From Pseudomonas fulva (GTDB lineage Bacteria; Pseudomonadota; Gammaproteobacteria; Pseudomonadales; Pseudomonadaceae): 64,000 nucleotides of DNA. The notes under the pieces are model-generated. The model was not told the DNA's origin. It did no database searches and saw only the letters and a program-made list of their open reading frames with translations. Made by a program: the position numbers and the translations under genes. Location of the stretch: positions 3,534,001 through 3,598,000 of the forward strand of contig NZ_CP082928.1 in NCBI RefSeq assembly GCF_023517795.1, in the 5' to 3' direction. This document shows, piece after piece, positions 31,866 through 42,189 of the stretch (positions are counted from its first letter, which is position 1; every line of letters begins with the position of its first letter).

Positions 31866-32324
31866 ATGGGTATTCGCGTCCAGCAGGCCGTCTTCGATCC
31901 GGGGCACGAGACCAACGCCGTGCACGCCGCCAACACCGGCGTAGGCGCCGTGGCGTGCTTCGTCGGCTACGTGCGCGACTTCAATGACGGCCAGGACGTG
32001 GCGGGGATGTTCCTCGAGCATTTCCCGGGCATGACCGAAAAGGCCCTGGCGGGCATCGAGGCCCAGGCCCGCGAGCGCTGGCCGCTGCTCGGCGTCGAGG
32101 TGATTCACCGGGTCGGGCGGCTGCAGCCCGGCGAGCCGATCGTCTTCGTCGGTGTGGCCAGCGCCCACCGCCAGGCAGCCTTCGAGGCCTGCGAGTTCAT
32201 CATGGATTACCTGAAGACCCGCGCGCCGTTCTGGAAAAAGGAAGACACCCCCAACGGCCCGCGCTGGGTCGAGGGCCGTGACAGCGATCAGGCATCCGCC
32301 AGGCGTTGGCAGGCCGACAGCTGA
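31866..32324 (+). CDS. moaE: Molybdopterin synthase catalytic subunit
   Basis: 152 residues with 'VGAVACFVGYVRDFNDG', 'LEHFPGMTEKAL', and the active-site 'HRQAAFEACEFIMDYLKTRAPFWKKE' region (two parts read separately; catalytic lysines in the KTRAPFWKKE end). MoaE with thiocarboxylated MoaD converts cPMP to molybdopterin. Other moa genes (moaA, moaB) are not in the window. Confidence 0.93.
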   Translation: MGIRVQQAVFDPGHETNAVHAANTGVGAVACFVGYVRDFNDGQDVAGMFLEHFPGMTEKALAGIEAQARERWPLLGVEVIHRVGRLQPGEPIVFVGVASAHRQAAFEACEFIMDYLKTRAPFWKKEDTPNGPRWVEGRDSDQASARRWQADS

Positions 32325-32331
32325 AAGCGGC

Positions 32332-32496
32332 TCAGCCGAACTCGATAAATACCTTGAAGAACAGCGGGGCGAACATCGACAGGCCGCCCAGCCCCGTCAA
32401 CCAGATGCCCCATTCCTGTTCGCGGTTGTTGAAGCCGATACCCAGCAGCAGAAAGCCGCTGATCAGTAGCACGATCATGATGTGGAAAGCGTCCAT
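32332..32496 (-). CDS. Small two-helix membrane protein
   Basis: 54 residues from ATG 32496, with GAGGAGG seven to nine bases upstream, a strong ribosome site. Helices at about 3-21 and 31-50 with the conserved-looking 'GFNNREQEWGIWLTGLG' turn between. Similar short proteins occur in pseudomonads; function unknown. It converges on moaE with a 7-nt gap. Confidence 0.6.
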   Translation of the reverse strand: MDAFHIMIVLLISGFLLLGIGFNNREQEWGIWLTGLGGLSMFAPLFFKVFIEFG

Positions 32497-32769
32497 GGCG
32501 AAGCCTCCTCGAAAGTATCGCGTGCCAGGAGCTGCGCTGCTGCCTCGCATGCCGAGGCAGCGGCGGCCTGTACCTTGAGCGTAGTCGAGGGGGCGGGCGG
32601 TGGCGCTGATCCAGGTCAATTCGCGGGATCAATAATGCCTTGTCTTGGCGGGCGCCCAGGCTGCCGCGAACGCACGCTACGTCGGCCGGTTCGCCGATTT
32701 TGTTCGCGGTGGCGGCCGGGGGCGATTAAAATCGCCGCCTGAATTCTCCTGCTACCCAAGGATCCTGTT

Positions 32770-33951
32770 ATGCCCCGTATCGGAACCCCCCTGTCGCCCA
32801 GCGCGACCCGTGTGTTGCTGTGTGGCTCGGGCGAGCTCGGCAAGGAAGTGGTCATCGAACTGCAGCGCCTCGGCGTGGAAGTGATCGCCGTCGATCGCTA
32901 CGCCAATGCCCCGGCCATGCAGGTGGCGCATCGCAGCCACGTGATCAACATGCTTGACGGCGCGGCGCTGCGTGCAGTGATCGAGCAGGAGAAGCCGCAC
33001 TACGTCGTGCCGGAAATCGAGGCCATCGCCACCGCCACCCTGGTCGAGCTGGAGAACGAAGGCTACACCGTGATCCCCAGTGCACGCGCCGCGCAGCTGA
33101 CCATGAACCGCGAAGGCATCCGTCGCCTGGCCGCCGAAGAGCTCGGCCTGCCGACCTCGCCCTATCAGTTCGCCGATTCCTTCGAGGAGTTCCAGGCGGC
33201 AGTCGGCGCCATCGGCTTCCCGTGCGTGGTCAAGCCGATCATGAGCTCGTCGGGCAAGGGCCAGTCGGTACTCAAGGGCGCCGATGACGTGCAGAAAGCC
33301 TGGGATTACGCCCAGGCTGGCGGTCGCGCCGGCAAGGGCCGGGTGATCGTCGAGGGCTTCATCGACTTCGATTACGAAATCACCCTGCTCACCGTACGTC
33401 ACGTCGGCGGCACCACCTTCTGTGCGCCGGTCGGCCATCGCCAGGAGAAGGGCGACTACCAGGAATCCTGGCAGCCCCAGGCGATGAGCCCGGCGGCCCG
33501 CGCCGAGGCGGAACGTATCGCCCTGGCCGTCACCGGCTCGCTGGGTGGCCGCGGCCTGTTCGGCGTCGAGCTGTTCGTCAAGGGTGACCAGGTGTGGTTC
33601 TGTGAAATCTCGCCGCGCCCCCACGACACTGGGCTGGTCACCCTGATCTCCCAGGACCTGTCCGAATTCGCCCTGCATGCCCGCGCCATCCTCGGTCTGC
33701 CGATCCCGGCGATCCGCCAGTTCGGCCCGTCCGCCTCGGCAGTGATCCTGGTCGAAGGTGAGTCGAAACAGGTCAGCTTTGGCAGCCTGGGCGCCGCGCT
33801 CACCGAGGCGGATACCGCCCTGCGCCTGTTCGGCAAGCCGGAGGTCAGCGGCCAACGCCGCATGGGCGTGGCCCTGGCCCGCGACGAGTCGCTGGACGCG
33901 GCCCGCGCCAAGGCGCTGCGCTCGGCACAGGCGGTCAAGGTCGAGCTGTAA
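32770..33951 (+). CDS. purT: Formate-dependent phosphoribosylglycinamide formyltransferase
   Basis: 393 residues, ATP-grasp enzyme of purine synthesis: '[12 protein letters not shown]' at the N-terminal PreATP domain, '[14 protein letters not shown]' nucleotide-binding loop, '[13 protein letters not shown]' and '[10 protein letters not shown]' metal-binding region. It formylates GAR using formate and ATP, an alternative to folate-dependent PurN. AAGGATCC precedes the start. A TTAAAAT -10-like element lies near 32725. Confidence 0.95.
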   Translation: MPRIGTPLSPSATRVLLCGSGELGKEVVIELQRLGVEVIAVDRYANAPAMQVAHRSHVINMLDGAALRAVIEQEKPHYVVPEIEAIATATLVELENEGYTVIPSARAAQLTMNREGIRRLAAEELGLPTSPYQFADSFEEFQAAVGAIGFPCVVKPIMSSSGKGQSVLKGADDVQKAWDYAQAGGRAGKGRVIVEGFIDFDYEITLLTVRHVGGTTFCAPVGHRQEKGDYQESWQPQAMSPAARAEAERIALAVTGSLGGRGLFGVELFVKGDQVWFCEISPRPHDTGLVTLISQDLSEFALHARAILGLPIPAIRQFGPSASAVILVEGESKQVSFGSLGAALTEADTALRLFGKPEVSGQRRMGVALARDESLDAARAKALRSAQAVKVEL

Positions 33952-33955
33952 GGCT

Positions 33956-34090
33956 CAAAGTCTGCTGCGCGTCGGCACTGCGACGTTAAAAACAGGCTCG
34001 GAATGCTCATGTACACCAGTACAGTCGCCCGCGACTCCGACCGTTCCTCGCCTGTTTTTGCCTTGCATTGCTCTAGCTCGCGAGACTTTG
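33956..34090. repeat. Composite palindromic intergenic element
   Basis: Outer inverted ends CAAAGTCT (33956-33963) and AGACTTTG (34083-34090), and inner arms AAAAACAGGC (33988-33997) and GCCTGTTTTT (34050-34059). It begins 5 nt after the purT stop, so it may act as the purT terminator. The layout resembles intergenic repeats I know from many Pseudomonas genomes. Confidence 0.6.
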
Positions 34091-34190
34091 GTAATCAAGG
34101 CATAGAGTGGGTGCGCGCTCTTCACCCACCGCTGCAATAGCAGAGGGTGGATGGGTGAAAGTGTCGTCTAACCTAGGAACTGCTGCTTTT

Positions 34191-34259
34191 GTGGGAGAGG
34201 CTTCAGCCTCGATTTTGTCTGCCTAGGCATAAAAAACTCGCGGCTAAAGCCGCTCCCAC
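34191..34259. repeat. REPIN (inverted REP pair)
   Basis: GTGGGAGAGGCTTCAGCCTC (34191-34210) and, inverted, CGGCTAAAGCCGCTCCCAC (34241-34259). Both are variants of the GTGGGAGCGGC-TTTA-GCCGC family that is mobilised in trans by RAYT transposases in Pseudomonas. Confidence 0.8.
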
Positions 34260-34384
34260 GAGATCGCTGAAAGTCCGCTTCTGCTTTGTTTCCTTCGCTC
34301 CATGAAGAATACGAGCTCTCGGTTACGGGCGTTCATGAGCGGCCTCTAAACACTAGAAGCGTTCCCGCCGCTGGCTATCCAGCT

Positions 34385-35638
34385 TCAGTGCTGCTGGGCC
34401 TCCCAGGCCCGCACTTCCAGCACCCGGCTGCCGCCGGCCTGGACGATCTCCAGCCGGTAGCGGCCCACCTGCAGGCACACGGCGCAATCCGGGATGTTCT
34501 CCAGCACTTCGGTCACCAGGCCGTTGACCGTCTTCGGCCCGTCCACCGGCAGCTGCCAGCCCAGGGCCCGGTTCACTTCACGCAGATAGGCGCTGCCCTG
34601 GATCGACCAGGTGCCGTCGCCCAATGCATGAAACTCACGAGGATGGGCGGTTTCCACCGAGCTCAGGTCGCCGACGATCTCTTCGAGGATGTCTTCCAGG
34701 GTGACGATACCCATGGCCTCGCCATACTCGTCGACCACCACGGCGGTGCGGTACCTGTGCTGCTGGAAGCTCACCAGCTGGTTCGCCAGCGTGGTGCCTT
34801 GCGGCACGAAGTACGCCGCGTCGCAGGCCTGCAGCACCGCCGCTTCGTCCAGCTCGCGGCGTCCGGCCAGGCGGCGCATGTGCAGGATGCCTTCGGTCTG
34901 GTTGAGGCTGTTGCGGTATACCGGCAGGCGGGTGTGCGAGGCGGCCCGGATCTGCTCGAACAGCGGCGTGCTGCCCGACAGGTCGATGCCGTTGATCTCG
35001 TGGCGCGGAATCATCACGTCCTCGACGCTGACCTTGTCCAGCTCCAGCACGCCCAGCAGCATGGCGCGTCGCTCGGCGGGCAGCGGCAGGTCGTCGGCCT
35101 GCAGGGCGTCACGCAGCTCGGTGAGGCTCGGCGCATCATCGGGCTCGGTGCCTGGATCGGCCTTGCCGATGCGTCGGCGCAGGCCCTGGCCGATGGTCAT
35201 CAGCAGGCGGGTGAGCGGTGACAGGGCCAGGCTGACCAGGGCCAGCGGTCGACTGGCCGGGTAGGCGAACAGCGGCGGCGGCAGGATGGCCAGCAGGCGC
35301 CCGAAGGGGTGGGCGAGCATCAGCACGGCCAGGGTCAGGATGAAGGGCGACGGCGCCAGGGTGCCGGGCGCGCCGTGGCGCAAGGCCAGCAGGGTGGCGG
35401 CGACCGAGGCGGCCATGGTGCTGCAGATGGTGCCGATGCGCAGGGTGGCCGACAGCCGCTGGGGCTGGTCGAGCAGGGCGATCAGCCGGGCGGCCGCGCG
35501 ATGGCCCTGGCGCGCCCGGTAGCGCAACCGATAGCGGTTGAGGCCGAACAGCACGGTACGCGCGCAGATGAAAAAGGTCGCGCAGCCCAGCAGGATCAGC
35601 AGCACGGCCAGCTGGAACAGCGGAGAGGGTGCGTTCAC
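34385..35638 (-). CDS. CNNM/CBS-domain (HlyC/CorC family) transporter
   Basis: 417 residues starting at GTG 35638. An N-terminal CNNM (DUF21) membrane domain with about four helices (residues 1-150), two CBS motifs (around 205-330, 'VEDVMIPRHEINGIDL' and 'TAVVVDEYGEAMGIVTLEDILEEIVGD'), and a C-terminal CorC_HlyC domain. Family members are implicated in Mg/Co efflux or homeostasis. It follows ypjD by 3 nt, so the two are co-transcribed, divergently from ffh. Confidence 0.85.
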   Translation of the reverse strand: MNAPSPLFQLAVLLILLGCATFFICARTVLFGLNRYRLRYRARQGHRAAARLIALLDQPQRLSATLRIGTICSTMAASVAATLLALRHGAPGTLAPSPFILTLAVLMLAHPFGRLLAILPPPLFAYPASRPLALVSLALSPLTRLLMTIGQGLRRRIGKADPGTEPDDAPSLTELRDALQADDLPLPAERRAMLLGVLELDKVSVEDVMIPRHEINGIDLSGSTPLFEQIRAASHTRLPVYRNSLNQTEGILHMRRLAGRRELDEAAVLQACDAAYFVPQGTTLANQLVSFQQHRYRTAVVVDEYGEAMGIVTLEDILEEIVGDLSSVETAHPREFHALGDGTWSIQGSAYLREVNRALGWQLPVDGPKTVNGLVTEVLENIPDCAVCLQVGRYRLEIVQAGGSRVLEVRAWEAQQH

Positions 35639-35641
35639 GGC

Positions 35642-36442
35642 TCAGATATGGAGGATGAATTCGCGAACCAGCTTGCTGCCGAAGAAGGCCAGCATCAGCA
35701 GGCAGAAACCGGCCAGGGTCCAGCGGATCGCCTTGTGGCCGCGCCAGCCGAGCTGATGGCGGCCCCACAGCAATACGGCGAACACCACCCAGGCGAAGCA
35801 CGACAGGATGGTCTTGTGCACCAGGTGCTGGGTGAACAGGTTGTCGATGAACACCGCGCCGGAGAGCAGCGACAGCGACAGCAGCGCCCAGCCGCCCCAC
35901 AGGAAGCCGAACAGCAGGCTTTCCATGGTCTGCAGCGGCGGGAAGTTGCGGATCAGCCCGGATGGATGCTTGTGCTTGAGCTGGTGATCCTGCACCAGCA
36001 GCAATAGCGACTGGAACATGGCGATGGTCAGCAGGCCGTAGGCCACGATCGACAGCAGGATATGGGCGAGGATGCCGGGGCCTTCCTCTATCGGCTGGCT
36101 GGTGCCGCTGGGCATGAACTGCGCGCACAGCACCGTCAGCCCGCCGAGCGGAAACAGGAACAGCAGCAGGTTGTGCACCGGCATGCGCTGGCAGGCCAGC
36201 AGGATAAGGGCGATCACCGTGAAGGCGATCAGGCTGGCGGTGTTGAAGAAGTCCAGGTTCAACCCGGCCGTGTAGTGCATCTGCATGAACAGGCTGCCAC
36301 CGTGAAAAAGCAGGGCAACCACGCCCACCAGCAGCAAAACGGCGTTGCTGGGCTGGCTGCGGCGGGCCAGATGCAGGCCTTGGTAACCGGCGGCGCCAAA
36401 ATAAAGGACGGCTGCGGCGAGACTGGGCAACAGAGGGTGCAT
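35642..36442 (-). CDS. ypjD: Cytochrome c assembly-like membrane protein YpjD (CcsA/HemX fold)
   Basis: 266 residues from ATG 36442; the upstream part of the frame lacks family features. About eight helices of the CcsA/CcmC type, with a 'GILAHILLSIVAYGLL' segment and 'LVHKTILSCFAWVVFAVLLWGRHQLGWRG', which contains the histidines seen in this family. It lacks the tryptophan-rich WWD loop of true heme handlers. Exact role unresolved. The order ypjD-CNNM next to ffh is conserved in Pseudomonas. Confidence 0.8.
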   Translation of the reverse strand: MHPLLPSLAAAVLYFGAAGYQGLHLARRSQPSNAVLLLVGVVALLFHGGSLFMQMHYTAGLNLDFFNTASLIAFTVIALILLACQRMPVHNLLLFLFPLGGLTVLCAQFMPSGTSQPIEEGPGILAHILLSIVAYGLLTIAMFQSLLLLVQDHQLKHKHPSGLIRNFPPLQTMESLLFGFLWGGWALLSLSLLSGAVFIDNLFTQHLVHKTILSCFAWVVFAVLLWGRHQLGWRGHKAIRWTLAGFCLLMLAFFGSKLVREFILHI

Positions 36443-36581
36443 AGATCCTGGATGACGAGAGCCTGAAAGGCGCCGAGTGTGGCACACAACGGGAGACGCA
36501 AAAAGACTGCAAGTGGTATCAGGTCTCACTAGGGTCGCAGGCGCACCGACAAACAAGCCTCGAAAGCGTCGCGGTCTTCGT

Positions 36582-36587
36582 TATAAT
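36582..36587 (+). promoter_or_regulatory. -10 element of ffh promoter
   Basis: A perfect TATAAT 52 nt before the ffh ATG. The -35 region is poor, so the promoter may need an activator or depend on the strong -10. Confidence 0.45.
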
Positions 36588-36638
36588 CCGCCGTTTGCTG
36601 CCAGCCCATCCCGGCCAGACGGCCTGAAAGGAACGCGC

Positions 36639-38015
<1,377 letters not shown>

Positions 38016-38056
38016 TGGCTCTGGCGGGCCGCCTGGCGGCCTGTGGAAAAAGAGAT

Positions 38057-38084
38057 TTGCAAACAGCCGCATAATCCTTAGAAT
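38057..38084 (+). promoter_or_regulatory. Sigma-70 promoter of the rpsP operon
   Basis: TTGCAA, 16-nt spacer, TAGAAT. It precedes a ~65-nt leader that contains GGCCTTTCGGGCC (38088-38100) followed by a T run, a possible attenuator or processing hairpin before rpsP. Confidence 0.65.
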
Positions 38085-38158
38085 ATGCGGCCTTTCGGGC
38101 CTAGGCCCATTTTTGATGTGTGCCTCAAGTTAGCACCGACTACAGGAACGATGTTCAC

Positions 38159-38410
38159 ATGGTAACTATTCGTCTCGCTCGTGGCGGCTCCAAAAAGCGC
38201 CCCTTCTACCACCTCACCGTGACCAACAGCCGCAATGCGCGCGACGGTCGCTTCGTAGAGCGTATCGGTTTCTTCAACCCGATCGCCTCGGGTGCTGAAG
38301 TCAAGCTGTCCGTGAATCAAGAGCGCGCCACCTACTGGCTGAGCCAGGGTGCCCAGCCGTCTGAGCGTGTTGCTCAGCTGCTGAAAGAAGCTGCCAAGGC
38401 TGCTGCCTAA
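38159..38410 (+). CDS. rpsP: 30S ribosomal protein S16
   Basis: 83 residues, start at ATG 38159 as '[17 protein letters not shown]', diagnostic of bS16. First gene of rpsP-rimM-trmD-rplS, a conserved translation operon. Confidence 0.97.
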   Translation: MVTIRLARGGSKKRPFYHLTVTNSRNARDGRFVERIGFFNPIASGAEVKLSVNQERATYWLSQGAQPSERVAQLLKEAAKAAA

Positions 38411-38419
38411 GCACTTCTT

Positions 38420-38956
38420 ATGAGCACGACGCCGGCCCCCGCCGAGGATCTTCTGGTTCTCGGCAAGATCGTTTCGGTGCATGGCGTCAAGGGTGAGATA
38501 AAGGTGTATTCCTTTACCGATCCCCTGGATAACGTGCTCGACTACCCCCGCTGGACGCTACGGCGCGAAGGCGAGGTGAAACAGGTTGAACTGGCTGGTG
38601 GACGCTTGCAGGGCAAGGTTCTGGTCGCCAGGCTCAAGGGGCTCGATGATCGTGAAGTGGCGCGTACCTACGCGGGCTTCGAGATCTGCGTTCCCAGGAG
38701 CCAGCTGCCGGAGCTCGATGACGGCGAGTTCTACTGGTATCAGCTGGAAGGTCTGAAGGTCATCGATCAGGCGGGGCAATTGCTCGGCAAGGTCGATCAT
38801 CTGTTCGAGACCGGTGCCAATGACGTGATGGTGGTCAAGCCCTGCGCTGATAGCCTCGACGATCGTGAGCGCCTGCTGCCGTATACGCAGCAGTGCGTGT
38901 TGTCGATCGACCTCGAGGCTGGCGAGATGCAGGTCGACTGGGATGCGGATTTCTAA
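38420..38956 (+). CDS. rimM: Ribosome maturation factor RimM
   Basis: 178 residues. N-terminal RimM domain with '[20 protein letters not shown]', C-terminal PRC barrel with '[12 protein letters not shown]' and '[14 protein letters not shown]'. It binds S19 and helps 30S head assembly. It lies 9 nt after rpsP and 5 nt before trmD. Confidence 0.96.
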   Translation: MSTTPAPAEDLLVLGKIVSVHGVKGEIKVYSFTDPLDNVLDYPRWTLRREGEVKQVELAGGRLQGKVLVARLKGLDDREVARTYAGFEICVPRSQLPELDDGEFYWYQLEGLKVIDQAGQLLGKVDHLFETGANDVMVVKPCADSLDDRERLLPYTQQCVLSIDLEAGEMQVDWDADF

Positions 38957-38961
38957 GCGCC

Positions 38962-39714
38962 ATGCCGAGCTTGCGCGTTGATGTCATCACGCTGTTCCCG
39001 GAAATGTTCGCCGCCATCGGCGATTACGGCATCACCAGCCGTGCGGTGAGGCAGGAGCTGTTGCAGCTGACCTGCTGGAACCCGCGCAGCTACACCACGG
39101 ATCGTCATCACACGGTTGACGACCGCCCCTTCGGAGGTGGTCCCGGCATGGTGATGAAGATCAGGCCGCTTGAGGATGCCCTGGCCGATGCCAGGCAGGC
39201 CAGCGGCGGCCGGGCGAAGGTGATCTACCTCTCGCCACAGGGCCGCAAGCTGACCCAGGCGGCGGTACGCGAGCTGGCGAAGGAGGAGCGTTTGATCCTC
39301 ATCGCCGGCCGCTACGAAGGCGTCGACGAGCGTTTCATCGAAACCCACGTCGACGAGGAATGGTCGATCGGCGACTACGTCCTGTCCGGCGGTGAGCTGC
39401 CGGCCATGGTGCTGATCGATGCGGTAACGCGCCTTTTGCCTGGTGCATTGGGTCATGCAGATTCGGCCGAGGAAGACTCCTTCACGGATGGCTTGCTCGA
39501 CTGCCCGCACTACACCCGTCCGGAGGTGTATGCGGATAAGCGTGTTCCGCAGGTGCTGCTTGGCGGCAACCACGAACACATCCGGCGCTGGCGTTTGCAG
39601 CAGTCCCTGGGACGCACCTGGGAACGCCGTGTCGATCTTCTGGATAGCCGCTCGCTTTCTGGAGAAGAGAAGAAGCTGCTGGAGGAATACATCCGCCAGC
39701 GGGACGATAACTAA
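38962..39714 (+). CDS. trmD: tRNA (guanine-37-N1)-methyltransferase
   Basis: 250 residues from ATG 38962 ('[12 protein letters not shown]'); the frame is open upstream within rimM but only this start fits the family. SPOUT trefoil-knot residues are in 'YLSPQGRKL', '[13 protein letters not shown]' and '[18 protein letters not shown]'. It makes m1G37 in tRNAs to prevent frameshifting. Confidence 0.96.
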   Translation: MPSLRVDVITLFPEMFAAIGDYGITSRAVRQELLQLTCWNPRSYTTDRHHTVDDRPFGGGPGMVMKIRPLEDALADARQASGGRAKVIYLSPQGRKLTQAAVRELAKEERLILIAGRYEGVDERFIETHVDEEWSIGDYVLSGGELPAMVLIDAVTRLLPGALGHADSAEEDSFTDGLLDCPHYTRPEVYADKRVPQVLLGGNHEHIRRWRLQQSLGRTWERRVDLLDSRSLSGEEKKLLEEYIRQRDDN

Positions 39715-39755
39715 ATATCGATGGCCGGCCTGACGGCCCGTCTTAGGAGCGCAGC

Positions 39756-40106
39756 ATGACCAACAAAATCATTCAGCAACTCGAAGCTGAGCAGATGAGC
39801 AAAGAGATCCCGACCTTTGCCCCGGGCGACACCGTAGTCGTTCAGGTGAAAGTAAAGGAAGGTGACCGTCAGCGTCTGCAGGCGTTCGAGGGTGTGGTAA
39901 TCGCCAAGCGTAACCGTGGTCTGAACAGCGCCTTCACCGTGCGCAAGATTTCCAGCGGCGTTGGCGTTGAGCGTACTTTCCAGACCTACAGCCCGCTGGT
40001 CGACAGCCTGGCCGTCAAGCGTCGTGGTGACGTTCGCAAAGCCAAGCTGTACTACCTGCGCGACCTGTCCGGCAAGGCAGCACGCATCAAGGAAAAACTG
40101 GTTTAA
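39756..40106 (+). CDS. rplS: 50S ribosomal protein L19
   Basis: 116 residues with '[22 protein letters not shown]' (two adjacent halves) and '[14 protein letters not shown]', diagnostic of bL19. Last gene of the operon, followed by a strong terminator. Confidence 0.97.
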   Translation: MTNKIIQQLEAEQMSKEIPTFAPGDTVVVQVKVKEGDRQRLQAFEGVVIAKRNRGLNSAFTVRKISSGVGVERTFQTYSPLVDSLAVKRRGDVRKAKLYYLRDLSGKAARIKEKLV

Positions 40107-40123
40107 GCCAGGCTTTCCCCTCG

Positions 40124-40149
40124 AAAAAAGCAGCCTCGGCTGCTTTTTT
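40124..40149 (+). terminator. Rho-independent terminator after rplS
   Basis: AAAAAAGCAGC, loop CTCG, GCTGCTTTTTT. It lies 17 nt after the rplS stop. Confidence 0.92.
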
Positions 40150-40188
40150 CGTTTCTGGTGTTTGGTGGGTTGGCTGTTTACGGTTCAT

Positions 40189-40237
40189 TGTGGGAGCGGG
40201 CCATGCCCGCGAATCGCGCGCATGGCCCGCTCCCACA
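40189..40237. repeat. REP hairpin
   Basis: TGTGGGAGCGGGCCATGCCC on the left and its near-exact complement ending CGCTCCCACA on the right, with GCGAATCGCG at the centre. It is a GTGGGAGCGGG-family REP doublet between rplS and xerD. Confidence 0.8.
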
Positions 40238-40293
40238 GGTAACGCTCGCGAGCACCAGCGCCATGACTATTCACCTGAAGCAGATCTGACCCC

Positions 40294-41190
40294 ATGTCCG
40301 CTGTCGACCATCCATTGATCGAGCGTTTCATCGAGGCCTTGTGGCTGGAGAAAGGCTTGTCTGCCCATACCCAGGCGGCCTATCGCAGTGACCTGGCGCT
40401 GCTCAATGGCTGGCTGCAGGCCCGTGGCGTCGAGTTGCAATCGGTCGGGCGCGAGGTGCTGCTCGATCACCTGGCCTGGCGCATGAGCCAGGGCTACAAG
40501 GCGCGCTCCACGGCGCGGCTGATTTCCGGCATGCGCGGCTTCTACCGCTTCCTGTTGCGTGAAGGGGTGATCGATACCGACCCTACGCTGCAGGTGGACA
40601 TGCCCCAGCTTGGCCGGCCCCTGCCGAAATCGCTGTCCGAGGCCGATGTCGAAACGCTGCTGGCGGCGCCGGATCTGGACGATCCCATCGGCCTGCGTGA
40701 TCGCGCCATGCTCGAGGTGCTGTACGCCTGCGGGTTGCGGGTCAGTGAACTGGTCGGCCTGACCCTCGAGCAGGTCAACCTGCGCCAGGGCGTGCTGCGG
40801 GTGTTCGGCAAGGGCAGCAAGGAGCGTCTGGTGCCCATGGGCGAGGAGGCCATCGGCTGGGTCGAGCGCTATTGTCGCGAGGCGCGGCCCGCGCTGCTGG
40901 CGGGGCGGCCGGCGGACGTGCTGTTTCCCAGCCTGCGCGGCGAGCAGATGACCCGGCAGACCTTCTGGCACCGCATCAAGCATCAGGCCCGGGTGGCCGG
41001 TATCGCCAAGTCGCTGTCGCCGCACACCCTGCGTCACGCCTTCGCGACCCATCTGCTCAATCACGGTGCGGACCTGAGGGTGGTGCAGATGCTGCTGGGC
41101 CACAGCGATCTGTCCACCACGCAGATCTACACCCATATCGCCCGTGCCCGCTTGCAGGCCCTGCATGCCCAACACCATCCGCGAGGCTGA
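40294..41190 (+). CDS. xerD: Site-specific tyrosine recombinase XerD
   Basis: 298 residues, with SAM-like N domain and tyrosine-recombinase catalytic domain. All catalytic residues can be read: R149, K173, H244, R247, H270 and the nucleophile Y279 ('STTQIYTH'). With XerC it resolves chromosome dimers at dif near FtsK. The position upstream of dsbC and hom matches Pseudomonas. Confidence 0.95.
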   Translation: MSAVDHPLIERFIEALWLEKGLSAHTQAAYRSDLALLNGWLQARGVELQSVGREVLLDHLAWRMSQGYKARSTARLISGMRGFYRFLLREGVIDTDPTLQVDMPQLGRPLPKSLSEADVETLLAAPDLDDPIGLRDRAMLEVLYACGLRVSELVGLTLEQVNLRQGVLRVFGKGSKERLVPMGEEAIGWVERYCREARPALLAGRPADVLFPSLRGEQMTRQTFWHRIKHQARVAGIAKSLSPHTLRHAFATHLLNHGADLRVVQMLLGHSDLSTTQIYTHIARARLQALHAQHHPRG

Positions 41191-41298
41191 ATCGGCTGGC
41201 GCCAGTTCGCGCTTTGCGTCTGCCGCCCGCAGCCTGTGGCCGCGGTTATGGTAGTCTCTGTGCTTTCCCCGTCACCCCGTCGCTCGATAGGAGTATTC

Positions 41299-42024
41299 AT
41301 GCGTGTGACCCGCATCGTCGCGGCCATGGCTCTCGGCCTGGTCAGTACCCTCGGCCATGCCGCCGACCCGGATCAGGCGATCCGCAAGAACCTGCTTTCC
41401 ATCCAGCCCGATCTGCCGATCGAGGCCATTGCCGAGAGCCCGATGCCCGGCGTCTACCAGGTGCAGCTCAAGGGTGGCCGCCAGCTGTACGCCAGTGCCG
41501 ACGGTCAGTTCGTGATGCAGGGTTACCTGTTCCAGTTCAAGGATGGCCAGGCCATCAACCTCACCGAGGCGGAAGAAGGCAAGGCCATCGCCAAGCAGAT
41601 CAACGGCATTCCTGCCAAGGACATGGTGGTGTTCGCGCCGAAACAGCCGAAGACCCATATCACCGTGTTCACCGACACCGACTGTGGTTACTGCCAGAAG
41701 CTGCACAGTGAAGTGGGCGAGCTGAACAAGCTGGGTGTCGAAGTGCGCTACCTGGCCTTCCCGCGCCAGGGGCTCGGCAGCAAGGGCGCAAAGGACCTGG
41801 CCAGCGTGTGGTGCGCCAAGGATCGCCAGGCGGCGATGAACAAGGCCAAGGCCCGCGAGTCGGTGCCTGCGGCCACCTGCGACAACCCGGTTGCCCAGCA
41901 GTATCAGCTGGGGCAGATGATCGGCGTCAATGGCACGCCGGCGATCATTCTCGAAAACGGCAAGATGATTCCCGGCTACCAGCCCGCTGCCCAGCTGGCC
42001 AAGCTGGCCCTGGAAGCCAAATGA
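41299..42024 (+). CDS. dsbC: Thiol:disulfide interchange protein DsbC
   Basis: 241 residues. Signal peptide with cleavage near residue 21 ('LGHA-AD'), N-terminal dimerisation domain, then thioredoxin fold with C129-G-Y-C132 ('TDTDCGYCQKLH') and the cis-Pro loop 'NGTPAI'. Two further cysteines ('VWCAK', 'ATCDN') match the structural disulfide. It isomerises wrong disulfides in the periplasm. The start at 41299 follows AGGAG. Confidence 0.94.
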   Translation: MRVTRIVAAMALGLVSTLGHAADPDQAIRKNLLSIQPDLPIEAIAESPMPGVYQVQLKGGRQLYASADGQFVMQGYLFQFKDGQAINLTEAEEGKAIAKQINGIPAKDMVVFAPKQPKTHITVFTDTDCGYCQKLHSEVGELNKLGVEVRYLAFPRQGLGSKGAKDLASVWCAKDRQAAMNKAKARESVPAATCDNPVAQQYQLGQMIGVNGTPAIILENGKMIPGYQPAAQLAKLALEAK

Positions 42025-42096
42025 TTTGAGCGGCTGGGGGCTGTTGGCGCGCGCGGCAGCGCGACTCGTGCGGTAGCGTTAACAGGCCCTCGCCGA

Positions 42097-42125
42097 TTGA
42101 CTATCCCTGGGCCGCTTCGTAATGT
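42097..42125 (+). promoter_or_regulatory. Sigma-70 promoter upstream of hom
   Basis: TTGACT, 17-nt spacer, TAATGT. Predicted start of transcription near 42132, so the following hairpin would be in the leader. Confidence 0.6.
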
Positions 42126-42138
42126 GCGGCTCTTTTCC

Positions 42139-42165
42139 ACGGCCGGCGCCCGCGTCGGCCGTTTT
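42139..42165 (+). terminator. Terminator-like hairpin in the hom leader
   Basis: ACGGCCG (42139-42145), 10-nt loop, CGGCCGT (42156-42162), then TTT. It sits between the promoter above and the hom start codon. It could end dsbC transcripts, or attenuate hom-thrC. Confidence 0.5.
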
Positions 42166-42189
42166 ATGCAGTGCAGTTGGGAGTCTAGT

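Larger units (their letters stand above)
33952..34384. other. Repeat-filled intergenic region, 433 bp
   Basis: Between purT and the CNNM/CBS gene (convergent). It holds two repeat elements listed separately and no plausible gene. A hexamer-rich stretch 'GGGTGNGCGC...CACCC' at 34108-34156 may also fold. Confidence 0.6.
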
